Source of the DNA: Psychromonas sp.
GTDB taxonomy: Bacteria; Pseudomonadota; Gammaproteobacteria; Enterobacterales; Psychromonadaceae
NCBI GenBank assembly: GCA_013619145.1
Contig: JABXKR010000283.1
Span: 1 to 50,911, forward strand
DNA: 50,911 nt
Direction of reading: 5' to 3'
Positions 16,417 through 25,651 of the stretch are shown here, piece by piece. The notes under the pieces are model-generated. The model saw only the letters and a list, made by a program, of their open reading frames with translations. It was not told the origin of the DNA and ran no database searches. A program made the position numbers and the translations under genes. The stretch's first letter is position 1. Each line of letters starts with the position of its first letter.

Positions 16417-17769
16417 ATGATCACTCATATCAGCCCCGTCGGTAGCATGGCTTTATTATCGCAACTTGAAGTTAACCAACTAAAAGACAGTGCTGCATGC
16501 GATATTTATCAACAGTTTCGCAACTGTTCTCTTGCCGTACTTAATTCAGGTAGCCATACAGACAGCAGTAAAGAGATTTTAGAACAGTATAAAAACTTTA
16601 AAATAAATGTATTACACCAGGAAAGAGGTGTAAAGATTGAATTGGAAAACCCGCCTGAAGATGCATTTATTGATGGAGAATTAATCAAGGGTATCCAAGA
16701 GCACCTATTTTCAGTTATGCGCGATCTGTTATACGTTAATACACAATTGCGCTTGCCCGAAAAAGATGAAAGTAATGCGACACAAATAACCAGCTTAGTT
16801 TTCTCTATTTTACGTAATGCGAATATTTTAAAACCTGGCGTAGAGCCAAACGTTGTTGTTTGCTGGGGTGGACATTCAATCAACGATAATGAATTTACCT
16901 ATACACGTGAAGTCGGTAGCCAATTAGGCCTTAGAGAACTAAATGTTTGCACAGGTTGCGGGCCAGGTGCAATGGAAGGTCCAATGAAAGGGGCTACAAT
17001 CGGCCATGCTAAACAACGGGTCAATGATGGTCGTTATATTGGGCTCACCGAGCCGGGTATTATTGCTGCCGAGCCGCCGAACCCAATCGTCAATGAATTA
17101 GTTATTTTGCCCGATATTGAAAAACGCCTCGAAGCATTTGTACGCATTGCTCATAGCATAGTTATTTTTCCTGGAGGACCAGGCACTGCGGAAGAGTTAT
17201 TGTATATTTTAGGGATAATGATGCACCCTGAGAATAAACGTCAACCCTTACCAATTATTTTAACTGGCCCGAAAGAAAGTGAACCTTATTTTGAAGCGAT
17301 CGACAAATTTATTAGCGATACGCTTGGAGAGGAAGCACTGCAGCACTACCAAATTATCATCGACAATCCACCTTTAGTTGCACAAGTCATTAAAAAATCG
17401 ATGGCAAAGGTTACAGAATACCGTCGTGCAATTGGTGATGCATACTCTTTTAATTGGTCACTTAAAATTGCTAGCCCCTTTCAGTACCCTTTTGTTCCGA
17501 GTCATGAAAATATGGCTAATCTAACACTGCACAAAGACCAACCATGCGAAGAGTTAGCTGCAAATTTACGCCGTGTTTTTTCAGGTATTGTTGGCGGAAA
17601 TGTTAAAGATGACGGGATAAAATCGATTGAAAAATATGGCCCATTTGAAATCAAAGGCGAAAAATCACTAATGCAAAAAGTAGATCGATTATTAGAAAGC
17701 TTTAGCAAACAGGGACGCATGAAACTGCCTGGCACTGTTTATACACCTTGTTATAAGATTATCAGTTAA
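16417..17769 (+). CDS. ppnN: Pyrimidine/purine nucleotide 5'-monophosphate nucleosidase PpnN
   Basis: 450 residues, the full length of PpnN (formerly YgdH). It cleaves nucleoside monophosphates to base and ribose 5-phosphate; in E. coli it is activated by (p)ppGpp. Seen: the LOG-family motifs [16 protein letters not shown] and [18 protein letters not shown] (about residue 250), flanked by the PpnN-specific N- and C-terminal domains. A good AAGGAGA ribosome site precedes the ATG. In E. coli it lies in the same neighbourhood as syd, queF and xni. Its last codons are echoed twice in the tandem repeat that follows. Confidence 0.95.
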   Translation: MITHISPVGSMALLSQLEVNQLKDSAACDIYQQFRNCSLAVLNSGSHTDSSKEILEQYKNFKINVLHQERGVKIELENPPEDAFIDGELIKGIQEHLFSVMRDLLYVNTQLRLPEKDESNATQITSLVFSILRNANILKPGVEPNVVVCWGGHSINDNEFTYTREVGSQLGLRELNVCTGCGPGAMEGPMKGATIGHAKQRVNDGRYIGLTEPGIIAAEPPNPIVNELVILPDIEKRLEAFVRIAHSIVIFPGGPGTAEELLYILGIMMHPENKRQPLPIILTGPKESEPYFEAIDKFISDTLGEEALQHYQIIIDNPPLVAQVIKKSMAKVTEYRRAIGDAYSFNWSLKIASPFQYPFVPSHENMANLTLHKDQPCEELAANLRRVFSGIVGGNVKDDGIKSIEKYGPFEIKGEKSLMQKVDRLLESFSKQGRMKLPGTVYTPCYKIIS

Positions 17770-17995
17770 TATAATGGCCACTGCATTATTATTGTCGCTA
17801 AAATGAATCTGATTCAGCACATACCGTTATCCACGACTTATTATAAGATTATCAGTTAATATGGTTTCTACACTACTTATTATTGTCGCTAAAATGAATC
17901 TGATTCAGCACATACCGTTATCCACGACTTATTATAAGATTATCAGTTAATATGGTTTCTACACTACTTATTATCGATGCAATGAATTTGATTCG
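17751..17995. repeat. 90/91-bp tandem repeat spanning the ppnN/xni junction
   Basis: TTATAAGATTATCAGTTAAT occurs at 17751, 17841 and 17932. The first copy is the end of ppnN. After each copy comes a start resembling xni (ATGG...TTATTATTG or TTATTATCG...AATGAATCTGATTC). The third is the real xni start at 17952. The units between differ slightly (90 and 91 bp), and copies one and two carry a CAGCACATACCGTTATCCACGA segment absent from xni itself. Confidence 0.9.
17861..17950 (+). pseudogene. Mini-ORF joining an xni-like start to a ppnN-like end
   Basis: A 29-codon frame fills one repeat unit. It starts MVSTLLII like Xni, passes through MNLIQ, and ends YYKIIS like PpnN. It has no evident ribosome site. 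It is most simply a relic of the junction duplication and not a gene. Confidence 0.5.
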
Positions 17996-18737
17996 TCGTA
18001 TCTACGCGGTACAGGATAAACAGCACGGTGAAACAACGACGGCACTTATTGCAACACAAACGACAGTTTGTAACGCGCTAAAAAAGTTATTAAACATTCA
18101 TCAGCCCACACATGTTATTTGCGTTTTTGATAGCCACACACCAAGCTGGCGTCATCAATTATACCCGAGCTATAAACAGGGACGAAAACCTATCCCTGCT
18201 TTTTTAAAACAAGATTTAGGTAAGATTCAAGATCTATTTTTTGAAATGGGGGTGGATTCTCTGGTGACAGAAAGTGATGAAGCGGATGATCTGATTGCAA
18301 CACTCGCCGACAAAATGGCAAAGCAGCAGCAGAAATGTATTATTGTTTCTACCGATAAAGGTTTTTACCAGTTATTGAATTCACAAATCATCATTTATGA
18401 TTATTTTCAAAATAGTTACACAGATGCCTTGCGGGTAAAAAATAAAATGGGATTATCTGCGACACAATTATGTGACTATTGGGCTATTACCGGTATTTCC
18501 AGCAGTGCAATTAAAGGGGTTGAAGGCATTGGCGCTAAAGGTGCGTTAGCGCTTTTACAGCAATTTCAAAGCCTGGATAATATATTAAAACAACCTGCCA
18601 ATGAACAAGATAAACGCCTGACAAAAGTACATCAATTCCAAGAAGATGCGCTATTAGCTAAAAAGCTGGTTACATTACAGAAAGAGATCACGCTTGGATT
18701 TAATTTAAAGGATTTACGTTATACCCAAACCACTTAA
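17952..18737 (+). CDS. xni: Flap endonuclease Xni
   Basis: 261 residues, the usual length. Xni is the stand-alone 5'-3' flap endonuclease related to the Pol I N-terminal domain. Seen: LLIIDAMNLIRRIYAV with the first metal Asp, VFDSHTPSWRHQLYPSYKQGRK, ESDEADDLIATLA, VSTDKGFYQLL, and GVEGIGAKGALALLQ (helix-hairpin-helix). It starts within the tandem repeat, 182 bp after ppnN ends; no strong ribosome site is seen. In E. coli xni lies near ppnN with sdaC-sdaB between; those two are absent here. Confidence 0.94.
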   Translation: MVSTLLIIDAMNLIRRIYAVQDKQHGETTTALIATQTTVCNALKKLLNIHQPTHVICVFDSHTPSWRHQLYPSYKQGRKPIPAFLKQDLGKIQDLFFEMGVDSLVTESDEADDLIATLADKMAKQQQKCIIVSTDKGFYQLLNSQIIIYDYFQNSYTDALRVKNKMGLSATQLCDYWAITGISSSAIKGVEGIGAKGALALLQQFQSLDNILKQPANEQDKRLTKVHQFQEDALLAKKLVTLQKEITLGFNLKDLRYTQTT

Positions 18738-18746
18738 CCACCCGTA

Positions 18747-18770
18747 AAAAATCAATAAAAGCTGATTTTT
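18747..18770 (+). terminator. Terminator after xni
   Basis: AAAAATCA/TGATTTTT 8-bp stem with an 8-base loop and a terminal T-run, 10 bp after the xni stop. It is AT-rich, so of modest strength. Confidence 0.5.
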
Positions 18771-18832
18771 AAATAGCCATACCTTGGTTTTTCGGTAATA
18801 TAAACAAATTATTATCAACAGGAGTGAATCAC

Positions 18833-20560
18833 TTGAAAAAAGTATTAATCGTCGCAGCTATCGCAGCAGCCGGTGTTGGCGGGTACATATTTAACCAACA
18901 GCAAGGAACATCAACTAGCTATAATGTACTTGATTACGTGCCTGCTGATACCCCCATATTTACAGGGCAACTCGAACCATTTCCGCTAAAAGACTACCTA
19001 TCATCAACGCCAACGATGGCGAGCCCCGCCGAGCAACAGGTTCTTGATGATTTATATGATAAAAATAACCCAAGACTTAACTTTCTCTTAAATATATTTA
19101 AAACCTATCAAGATGGATTAAAAGCTCCTGACTTACTGATAAAAACATTTGGTTTTCCTCAGCAGTTACGCGCTTACTTCTATACCTTAGGCATGTTACC
19201 GGTTTTAAAAGCTGAAATAGAAAACCCGCAAGCAGTTTGGGATTTATTAGATAAAAATGAACTTGAAACGGGTTTTACTCACCGCAAAGGCACACTGCAA
19301 TCATTAAATTATCGCGCATATCAATTAACTGATGAAAACGATCCTGCAATGATCGAGCTAATCATCGCAATCGATAAAGGGCTGTTAACAATTACCCTTA
19401 ATACCCCTTATAACGATCCAACATTATTAGCCACGGCACTTGGTTTAACAAAAGCTGAAAACTCATTAGCAGCTTCCGGCAAGATTGAAGAGATCATCAA
19501 AACACATAAATTTGAACAAGCCAGCGTTGGTTTTATCAATCATATTGAACTGATTAAAGGTTTCACCACAACAGATAGCAACCAACTAGCACGCCAAATA
19601 GTCGCTATTGAAAAACAGTACAATCAAGAAAGCCCATTTGCTGCAATCCGCAGCGCTGAATGTGCAAGTGATTTTGCAAGTATTGCCAATAACTGGCCTC
19701 AAACTGTCTTTGGTTACACAGGTTTAGCAGTCAACGCAAAAGAATCAACGCTTGAAGTCGCGACTATTGTTGAAAGCAAAAACCAAGCTATTTTGAACGC
19801 ATTACAATTAATACGTGGTTATATTCCAAAATACACAGCAGATGTTGAGCATAATGTATTTGCTATGGGTCTTGGTCTTGATATTAACCAATTAGCAGGT
19901 TCATTGAACGATATTTGGAGTGATCTGCAAACACCAAGTTATTCATGTCAGCCACTTGCAGAGTTACAGGCGCAAATTAGCCAATCTGGAGAGTCGATAG
20001 GTATGCTTGGCATGAGCGCCAGTATTGCCAATGGCGTGAAAGGTTTCAGCATTGCAGTGTTAGATTACACAATAAGTCAGCTTAATGATGATCCCGTGCT
20101 TGAAAGTCTAGATGCGTTATTTACATTATCTGCCGATAATCCGCAGCAGATTTTCAACTCAGTGAAAATGTTTAGTCCTGAATTACAACAGATTCAGCTG
20201 AGCGATGATAGTGAGCCAATTGAGTTAGCAACTATCTTCCCTATTCCTGCACAACTAAACTTAACACCTAAGCTGGCGATTAAGGGCAAGCATCTGGTGA
20301 TATACAACGGAGAAAAAGGAAAAAAAGTAGCTGATACACTCTCTTCAGAGCAGTTAAGTAAAAATGGCAGTTATAATTTCTCGTTTGATTTCAAAAAAAT
20401 GTTTACACCTATCGTAACAGCTACAGAGTTAGCAGGTGAAACATTACCGGAAGAAGCGCTATTTTTAATTAACTATGACGCACGTATGAAAATGAGCTTC
20501 GATATCAACCAGCAAGGTTTTATTTTTAACTCATATATAAATAGCAAAGCCCCGAAATAA
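18833..20560 (+). CDS. Large exported or membrane-anchored protein, unknown function
   Basis: 575 residues from TTG 18833, which has AGGAG eight bases before it. A GTG at 18824 overlaps that ribosome site and is less likely. The N-terminus (KKVLIVAAIAAAGVGGYIF) is an uncleaved anchor or a signal peptide. The rest is periplasmic with a DYVPADTPIFTGQLEPFPL motif near the start, like proteins of the DUF3352 type, and shows no enzymatic motif. The C-terminal FLINYDARMKMSFDIN looks like a beta domain. The specific family is uncertain. It is a single gene closed by a strong terminator. Confidence 0.75.
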   Translation: MKKVLIVAAIAAAGVGGYIFNQQQGTSTSYNVLDYVPADTPIFTGQLEPFPLKDYLSSTPTMASPAEQQVLDDLYDKNNPRLNFLLNIFKTYQDGLKAPDLLIKTFGFPQQLRAYFYTLGMLPVLKAEIENPQAVWDLLDKNELETGFTHRKGTLQSLNYRAYQLTDENDPAMIELIIAIDKGLLTITLNTPYNDPTLLATALGLTKAENSLAASGKIEEIIKTHKFEQASVGFINHIELIKGFTTTDSNQLARQIVAIEKQYNQESPFAAIRSAECASDFASIANNWPQTVFGYTGLAVNAKESTLEVATIVESKNQAILNALQLIRGYIPKYTADVEHNVFAMGLGLDINQLAGSLNDIWSDLQTPSYSCQPLAELQAQISQSGESIGMLGMSASIANGVKGFSIAVLDYTISQLNDDPVLESLDALFTLSADNPQQIFNSVKMFSPELQQIQLSDDSEPIELATIFPIPAQLNLTPKLAIKGKHLVIYNGEKGKKVADTLSSEQLSKNGSYNFSFDFKKMFTPIVTATELAGETLPEEALFLINYDARMKMSFDINQQGFIFNSYINSKAPK

Positions 20561-20582
20561 ATACCTGCTTACTTCTATTTAC

Positions 20583-20606
20583 AAGCTGACTTCGGTCAGC
20601 TTTTGT
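20583..20606 (+). terminator. Strong terminator with a TTCG loop
   Basis: AAGCTGAC-TTCG-GTCAGCTT, a perfect 8-bp stem with a stable tetraloop and TTTTGTTT tail, 22 bp after the gene. Confidence 0.9.
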
Positions 20607-20740
20607 TTATTCTTTTTTAGTTGTTCAGTCATCAATCAGAAAGCGCTTTTATGATCTAAAAATGAGTTTAAACACAGGATTATCATCCTATATATTCTTA
20701 TAATTCGCACAAATTTTATCCACCCTTTTTTTACTCACTA

Positions 20741-21661
20741 TTATAACAATGCAATATTTTTAGCGATTTCATTCACTAATGTTTCTCGCGCTTGTGAACT
20801 TGCCCATGCAATATGCGGTGTTATCAGTAAACGAGATTGTGCTTTCACCGAAAAATAGGGATGATCTTGCTGCATCGGCTCGACCGCTAATACATCGGTG
20901 CCATGATAAATATCATACTGATCAATAGCTTTAGCCATAGCCAACTCATTGATAATACCACCGCGCCCTAAATTAAGAATAACCGCCCCTTTTTTAACTA
21001 ACTTTAACGCGTTTTCATCAATTAAGTTTTCGGTTTGTGCATTTAGCGGCGCATGAATAGTGACAATATCGCAACTTGATAAAAGAGTTTGCAAATCAAC
21101 TTGTTGAATCGCCTGCTGGCTATTTTTACCAGAGGTCGAGTAATAACAAAGCTCACAGCCAAATACCCCCGCAATTTCAGCAACCCGTTGTCCAATTGCG
21201 CCAAAGCCGATAATTCCCCAGCGTTTGCCTTTAATTTCAGAAAAAGGGCTATCTATATGGGTAAAGGTAGGACTGTTGCACCACGCTTTTGATTGCGTGT
21301 AATGATCGTAATAACGGCTTTGATGAAGCAATTGCAGTAACATTGAAAAAGTAGATTGCGCAACACTCTCGGTTGAATAGCCGCAAACATTTTTAACCGC
21401 TACCCCGGCCTTTTCAGCGGCAATCAGATCAACGTTGTTGGTCCCAGTTGCGGCAATACAGATTAATTTCAGCTGGGGATTGGCTTTAATTATTTCCTGA
21501 TCAATTATTACCTTGTTAGTAATAATTACTTCGTTATCTGCAATATGTGCTAATCGTTGTTTATTTGAGGTCACGGAATAAGCGCTGAACTCACCCAGTT
21601 TTTTTAATGCCGATAAATCACTATCACCTAATGTTAATGCATCTAATAATACTATTTTCAT
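20741..21661 (-). CDS. D-2-hydroxyacid dehydrogenase (NAD-dependent)
   Basis: 306 residues. The NAD fold is at about 145-180 with GFGAIGQRVAEIAG. The catalytic Arg lies in NLGRGGIINE, the Glu in LAVEPMQQDHP, and the His in LLITPHIAWAS. It resembles glycerate dehydrogenase/hydroxypyruvate reductase (HprA-type) proteins, which reduce hydroxypyruvate or glyoxylate; the substrate is not certain. It is divergent from the sensor gene at 21781, with a 119-bp control region, and convergent with the gene before it. Confidence 0.9.
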   Translation of the reverse strand: MKIVLLDALTLGDSDLSALKKLGEFSAYSVTSNKQRLAHIADNEVIITNKVIIDQEIIKANPQLKLICIAATGTNNVDLIAAEKAGVAVKNVCGYSTESVAQSTFSMLLQLLHQSRYYDHYTQSKAWCNSPTFTHIDSPFSEIKGKRWGIIGFGAIGQRVAEIAGVFGCELCYYSTSGKNSQQAIQQVDLQTLLSSCDIVTIHAPLNAQTENLIDENALKLVKKGAVILNLGRGGIINELAMAKAIDQYDIYHGTDVLAVEPMQQDHPYFSVKAQSRLLITPHIAWASSQARETLVNEIAKNIALL

Positions 21662-21780
21662 TTTTATTCCTATAAAAAAGATTGTTAACTGCCGTACATT
21701 TTTACCATAGTAAGTTTTATTTTGTTGTACAAAAATATAAGTAAAGGCTATTTTTAAGACTTATCATTAAAGGTTTTTCT

Positions 21781-24033
21781 ATGAATTCAATATATCACCG
21801 CATCACACTAAAATTTATTAGTTTCTTACTTATCTCCCTGATCCTGATAATGACCTCAATTCAAATCGCAAGCATGCTTACAATCAAAGAAAATGTGCTG
21901 CAAATTGAAAATCTTTGGGATGAGGTACAAGTTGGCCGTTCGGAAAAATTACGCTTAGAAAACTCAATGCGCTCTTATTTAGGTTACGGTGGAATGATCC
22001 ACAAATTAAAAAATGCAGTGATTAATAACAGCCCGGAAGAGCTGGAGGATATTAAGGGTGATCTTCATAATGTTGAGGCTATCATTGAATTGTATCTTTC
22101 ATTTCAATTAAGTAATGCAGAGCGATACGCACTTAACGACATTCTGGAGGTGGTAAAAAACTATCAGACAAAAATAAATCAACTTTCTTTAATATTCAGA
22201 GAAAATGCGCCAATAAAAAAAATAGATAAATTTATTCGGGTAGATGATCAACCCGCTTTACGCGCTTTAACGGTTATTGAACAAAACAATCGACACATTG
22301 ATAAACAACAGGCTTATGACCAAGCAACTCAAACAGATAAGTTTGTCTTACTTACAGATATTGTGGGTCAGATGGGCTACGGAGGGCTAATTCATAATAT
22401 TAAAAATTTACAGTTACGTAACGACAATTATTATGTGGCTGAAGTGCAGAATAACATTAATCAATTACAGCTTAGCATTGCTAAATATTACAAAATGCCA
22501 TTAATCACCGAAGAGAAACAAGCATTAGAGATATTACAAGATACTGTCAGCCAATACCAAATTAGACTGGAAAATTTAAAACAGCCTCACTCGAAACGTA
22601 AGATAGCTACTGCTATTAATGATAAAAAAGCGCTACAAGCCTTAGATATACTTAATCTGCGCATTGAAACTGAATTAAAAAGTAAAATAGTCAATGTTGG
22701 TGAAAAGATCCACTCAATCCAAAATAGTATCAATAAATTAATTCAAGCAATTATCGCACTATGCATAATCACCTTATTCATTTTTAGTTACATTATGTTT
22801 AAGAAGGTGATTTTACCACTGCAAAAAGTCACCCAATCTATGGTTTCACTGGCAGCCGAGCATCACAACAAAGTTATGCCATTTCATTCGCAGCATATTT
22901 ATGAAATCAAGCAGATGATTCGCTCCATTCGAATTTTTAAAAATCATCAAAGCAAACGCCGTAAAAGTGAAAAATCATTAACTAAAATGAATATAACCAC
23001 ATTAAAACAACTCGATGAAATTAAAACCTTACAAATAAAAAGTGAGCAGAAAACAGAACAAGCTTTGGCACTTGCCAATCACTTAATTGAGTTACAAAAA
23101 AGTGCTGATATTGACCGTAAAAATGCCTTAGCAAGCCAGCGTAGAATTAATACCATTCTCAATACCGTACACGATACAATTATCACCACCAGTAAAGAGG
23201 GAATCATTGAAAGCATCAATACCGCAACCGAGAAGATGCTCGGTTACAGTGCAGCTGAGCTGATTAATAAAGATATCACCATGCTAATGCTAGATGAAGT
23301 AGCTATTCAACATAAAAAAATGCTGCAACAATATAATGCCAATCCAGATAATAATTTGCATAGCGAGGGGCGGGAGCAAATCATTAAACATGCCGATGGT
23401 TCGACATTTCCAGTAGAGATATTCCTAGGGCAATCAGAGATTAACGGTGAAATTAAATTCACAGCTGTTATTCGTGATATTACCCAACGTAAAAAAAATG
23501 AACAGGCAATACAGCATTTAGTATTGACCGATCCTTTAACAGATCTCGCTAATCGCCGTCACTTTAACCGCGAGTTACAACATGCTTTAGATATCAAGCA
23601 GCGCTTGCAGTTAAGTGTTGCACTATTAATGATTGATTTAGATAACTTCAAACCCATTAATGATACATTTGGACACAATATGGGTGATAAAGTATTACAA
23701 AAAGTGGCAAGACGTCTGCGAAAAATCACCCGTAAGGTGGATCTTATTGTTCGATTAGGCGGAGATGAGTTTGCGATTATAATAAACAGTGTTCATGATC
23801 GCTTTGATGCAATCACCCCCGCAAAAAAAGTGGTAGAAATCCTATCAAAACCTATGTCTATTGATGGCAAAACACTGCAAGTTGGCGCGAGTGTAGGCGT
23901 TTCAATTTCACCGCAAGATGCACTCAGCTTAGAGGACTTTATTAATCATGCAGATAAAGCATTGTATAAAGCAAAAAGCCTAGGCAAAGGTGGTTATTTC
24001 TCTTATCAGGACTTAAGTGACGATGAGAAATAG
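21781..24033 (+). CDS. Membrane sensor diguanylate cyclase (duplicated sensor, HAMP, PAS, GGDEF)
   Basis: 750 residues. TM1 is at about 12-33 and TM2 at about 315-337, with a helical periplasmic region of 280 residues between. That region holds two related modules: YLGYGGMIHKLKN (about 65) and QMGYGGLIHNIKN (about 196), each followed by a helix ending in ...ALRAL or ...ALQAL. After TM2 come a HAMP-like helix, a coiled coil (about 395-445), a PAS domain (about 452-565) and a GGDEF domain. The cyclase domain has an RKVD inhibitory site and VRLGGDEFAIII (about 659), so it should be active. The original terminator is now split by an IS4-type element. Confidence 0.92.
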   Translation: MNSIYHRITLKFISFLLISLILIMTSIQIASMLTIKENVLQIENLWDEVQVGRSEKLRLENSMRSYLGYGGMIHKLKNAVINNSPEELEDIKGDLHNVEAIIELYLSFQLSNAERYALNDILEVVKNYQTKINQLSLIFRENAPIKKIDKFIRVDDQPALRALTVIEQNNRHIDKQQAYDQATQTDKFVLLTDIVGQMGYGGLIHNIKNLQLRNDNYYVAEVQNNINQLQLSIAKYYKMPLITEEKQALEILQDTVSQYQIRLENLKQPHSKRKIATAINDKKALQALDILNLRIETELKSKIVNVGEKIHSIQNSINKLIQAIIALCIITLFIFSYIMFKKVILPLQKVTQSMVSLAAEHHNKVMPFHSQHIYEIKQMIRSIRIFKNHQSKRRKSEKSLTKMNITTLKQLDEIKTLQIKSEQKTEQALALANHLIELQKSADIDRKNALASQRRINTILNTVHDTIITTSKEGIIESINTATEKMLGYSAAELINKDITMLMLDEVAIQHKKMLQQYNANPDNNLHSEGREQIIKHADGSTFPVEIFLGQSEINGEIKFTAVIRDITQRKKNEQAIQHLVLTDPLTDLANRRHFNRELQHALDIKQRLQLSVALLMIDLDNFKPINDTFGHNMGDKVLQKVARRLRKITRKVDLIVRLGGDEFAIIINSVHDRFDAITPAKKVVEILSKPMSIDGKTLQVGASVGVSISPQDALSLEDFINHADKALYKAKSLGKGGYFSYQDLSDDEK

Positions 24034-24054
24034 AAGGTAAAAACAGAAGGATAT

Positions 24055-24076
24055 AAAAAAGCCGAACTAACTATTC
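24055..24076 (+). terminator. Left half of a terminator split by IS insertion
   Basis: Without the IS and one target copy the sequence reads AAAAAGCCGAA-CTAACTA-TTCGGCTTTTT, a perfect 11-bp stem with A and T tails that could serve both convergent neighbours. The right half is at 25505-25525, 1.4 kb away. The left half can form a new stem with the IS end (CCGAAC with GTTCGG at about 24084). Confidence 0.8.
24064..24076. repeat. Left 13-bp target-site duplication
   Basis: GAACTAACTATTC, identical to 25505-25517. The length suits the IS4 family, and the exact match suggests a recent insertion. Confidence 0.92.
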
Positions 24077-25504
24077 TAATGCCGTTCGGTTAAGCAATTT
24101 TAGGCTTATATCTCAACGGATACCTTGATGGTATATAAAGCACTGAACGTGGAAACGTTCGGTGTTTTCTTTTTTTAGGCAGGATAAAATGCTTAACATC
24201 TTCGCGCATAAGCTGTAACTTTTTGGGAATGGTGCCATTACCTGAAAGGGCATATCCGCGGATTTGCATATCTATAATACAGATAGCAGATGTAAAGCTA
24301 ATCCTAGTTGGCTCAACCTTCGCTTCTTGAGCTATCTGCACCATTTCAAGCCGGATCAGATTATAACCAAGCAATATGCCCCAGAGCTCCTGCCGAACTC
24401 CTTCCGGAAAACGACTTCGTAGTGTCAACTCACCATTAAGTTGGCTATTTTTTAGCTCGCCGAAGCTTTGCTCTATTTCCCAACGCTCCCAGTAAACGGA
24501 TAATAATGTTTCCATTGGATAAAGTGCAGGATCAATTAACGAGGTAATAAAGCCCTTTATTTCACCTTTAGGATGCTGGTAACAAATCATCCTAGCTTGC
24601 CAGGTTTCTGGCAGCGTTGGATTTTTAGCGCGGGCTTGTGGGGAAACTGGCATTTCAATGAGCAAGTCATTATCTGCATATCGGTCGATAACTTCATATC
24701 TCATGCTCTTTTTTACTGGTGTCAACCAATGAGCATTGATACCGAATTGCTGCCAATTTAACATTAAGTCTGCTGAAAAATAGCAGCGGTCAAATAATGT
24801 TAAAGAATCTTCGGGGATATCAGTGAGCAGGCGTTTAGCTAAGGTTATTTCACCCACATCGCAACTATCAAATGCAGCTCCGAGTAACATTCTGGTTTGT
24901 GTTGAATGTAAAGAAACCATCCGTAGCTGAGGATAGACGGGATGAGATTTTGAAATAAAACCAAATTCAGCTCTATTTTCAGGTGTATCTTGTGCTCTAA
25001 ATGTTGTGCCATCCACAGCGAGTAAATTCAGCCCTAATGAATGCTGCTTTGACATAATTGTCTTATGCCATGCTGCACATGTTGTACTAAACAGATAACT
25101 CATTGGAGATTCGCCCAAGCGTTTACGGCAATCAGTTAATACGCTAGGGGCAACGTGAGTATACATTTCGTTTGGATTAGTTTGCAGAGCAATATCCAAA
25201 GAACCACAAACTTCTTTGATCGAGCGATTACGCATCAAGCCCATCATAATGATGAGCCACACAGCTTGCTCTGCGGGTAAGCGACGTCGTCGAATGCTGG
25301 CTTTTTGAGTGCTAAATAACGCTTCTTCGATCCATGTGGTGTCAATAGCAGTCAGTACGTTGTCATATGAATCTTTGTTTTCAAATGATTCATAAACTAA
25401 TTCCATTTCTTGATTAAACAAAAAAAAATCCCCAAGCTTAAATAAGATTGAGGATTATGATCTATCTGCAAGATCGTTCAAGTTTTCTTAAACGATCGGC
25501 ATTG
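24077..25504 (-). mobile_element. IS4-family insertion sequence, 1428 bp
   Basis: The boundaries are set by the perfect 13-bp duplication on each side. The ends are inverted repeats: TAATGCCGTTCGGTTAAG at the left and CAATGCCGATCGTTTAAG at the right (reverse strand), about 14 of 18 identical and alike to IS4 itself. The length is close to IS4 (1426 bp). The single transposase gene is intact. It lies between the sensor cyclase and the FAD dehydrogenase, within their shared terminator. Confidence 0.95.
24090..25421 (-). CDS. IS4-family transposase
   Basis: 443 residues, about the length of the IS4 transposase. The DDE triad is visible: Asp in LLAVDGTTFRAQD (about 135), Asp in LTLFDRCYFSADL (about 209) and Glu in YWERWEIEQSFGELK (about 310), the YREK-type region of IS4 enzymes. 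The N-terminal domain (RRRRLPAEQAVWLIIMMGLMRN) is also typical. No frameshift or stop, so the element may be active. Confidence 0.96.
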   Translation of the reverse strand: MFNQEMELVYESFENKDSYDNVLTAIDTTWIEEALFSTQKASIRRRRLPAEQAVWLIIMMGLMRNRSIKEVCGSLDIALQTNPNEMYTHVAPSVLTDCRKRLGESPMSYLFSTTCAAWHKTIMSKQHSLGLNLLAVDGTTFRAQDTPENRAEFGFISKSHPVYPQLRMVSLHSTQTRMLLGAAFDSCDVGEITLAKRLLTDIPEDSLTLFDRCYFSADLMLNWQQFGINAHWLTPVKKSMRYEVIDRYADNDLLIEMPVSPQARAKNPTLPETWQARMICYQHPKGEIKGFITSLIDPALYPMETLLSVYWERWEIEQSFGELKNSQLNGELTLRSRFPEGVRQELWGILLGYNLIRLEMVQIAQEAKVEPTRISFTSAICIIDMQIRGYALSGNGTIPKKLQLMREDVKHFILPKKRKHRTFPRSVLYIPSRYPLRYKPKIA

Positions 25505-25517
25505 GAACTAACTATTC
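25505..25517. repeat. Right 13-bp target-site duplication
   Basis: Same 13 bases as 24064-24076, followed by GGCTTTTT, the right arm and T-run of the original terminator. Confidence 0.92.
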
Positions 25518-25558
25518 GGCTTTTTCATTAATGTAAAAGTTAGCTATTAACCATTTTA

Positions 25559-25640
25559 TTAAGCTTTAAGCATATCCAACGCTACCGCTTCTGCAATTTT
25601 TATACCCCATCGAATATAGTTGCGAGATAAAATCAGCAGC
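25559..25640 (-). pseudogene. Degenerate copy of the 3' end of the adjacent FAD dehydrogenase gene
   Basis: On the minus strand it reads GIKIAEAVALDMLKA-stop; the real gene ends GIKIAEAVAVDMLKEL-stop 93 bp upstream. About eight codons differ, mostly at third positions, so this fragment evolved as coding sequence before it was cut off. Upstream of the GIK codons the similarity fades quickly. Confidence 0.75.
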
Positions 25641-25651
25641 GGCTTAGCGAA

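Noticed and set aside
17861-17950. Chimeric 29-codon frame as a functional peptide
   Set aside because: It is exactly one repeat unit with no ribosome site, so the duplication explains it.
24055-24063. AAAAAGCC and GGCTTTTT as the outer ends of IS terminal repeats
   Set aside because: They lie outside the 13-bp target duplication and rejoin into a terminator when the IS is removed.
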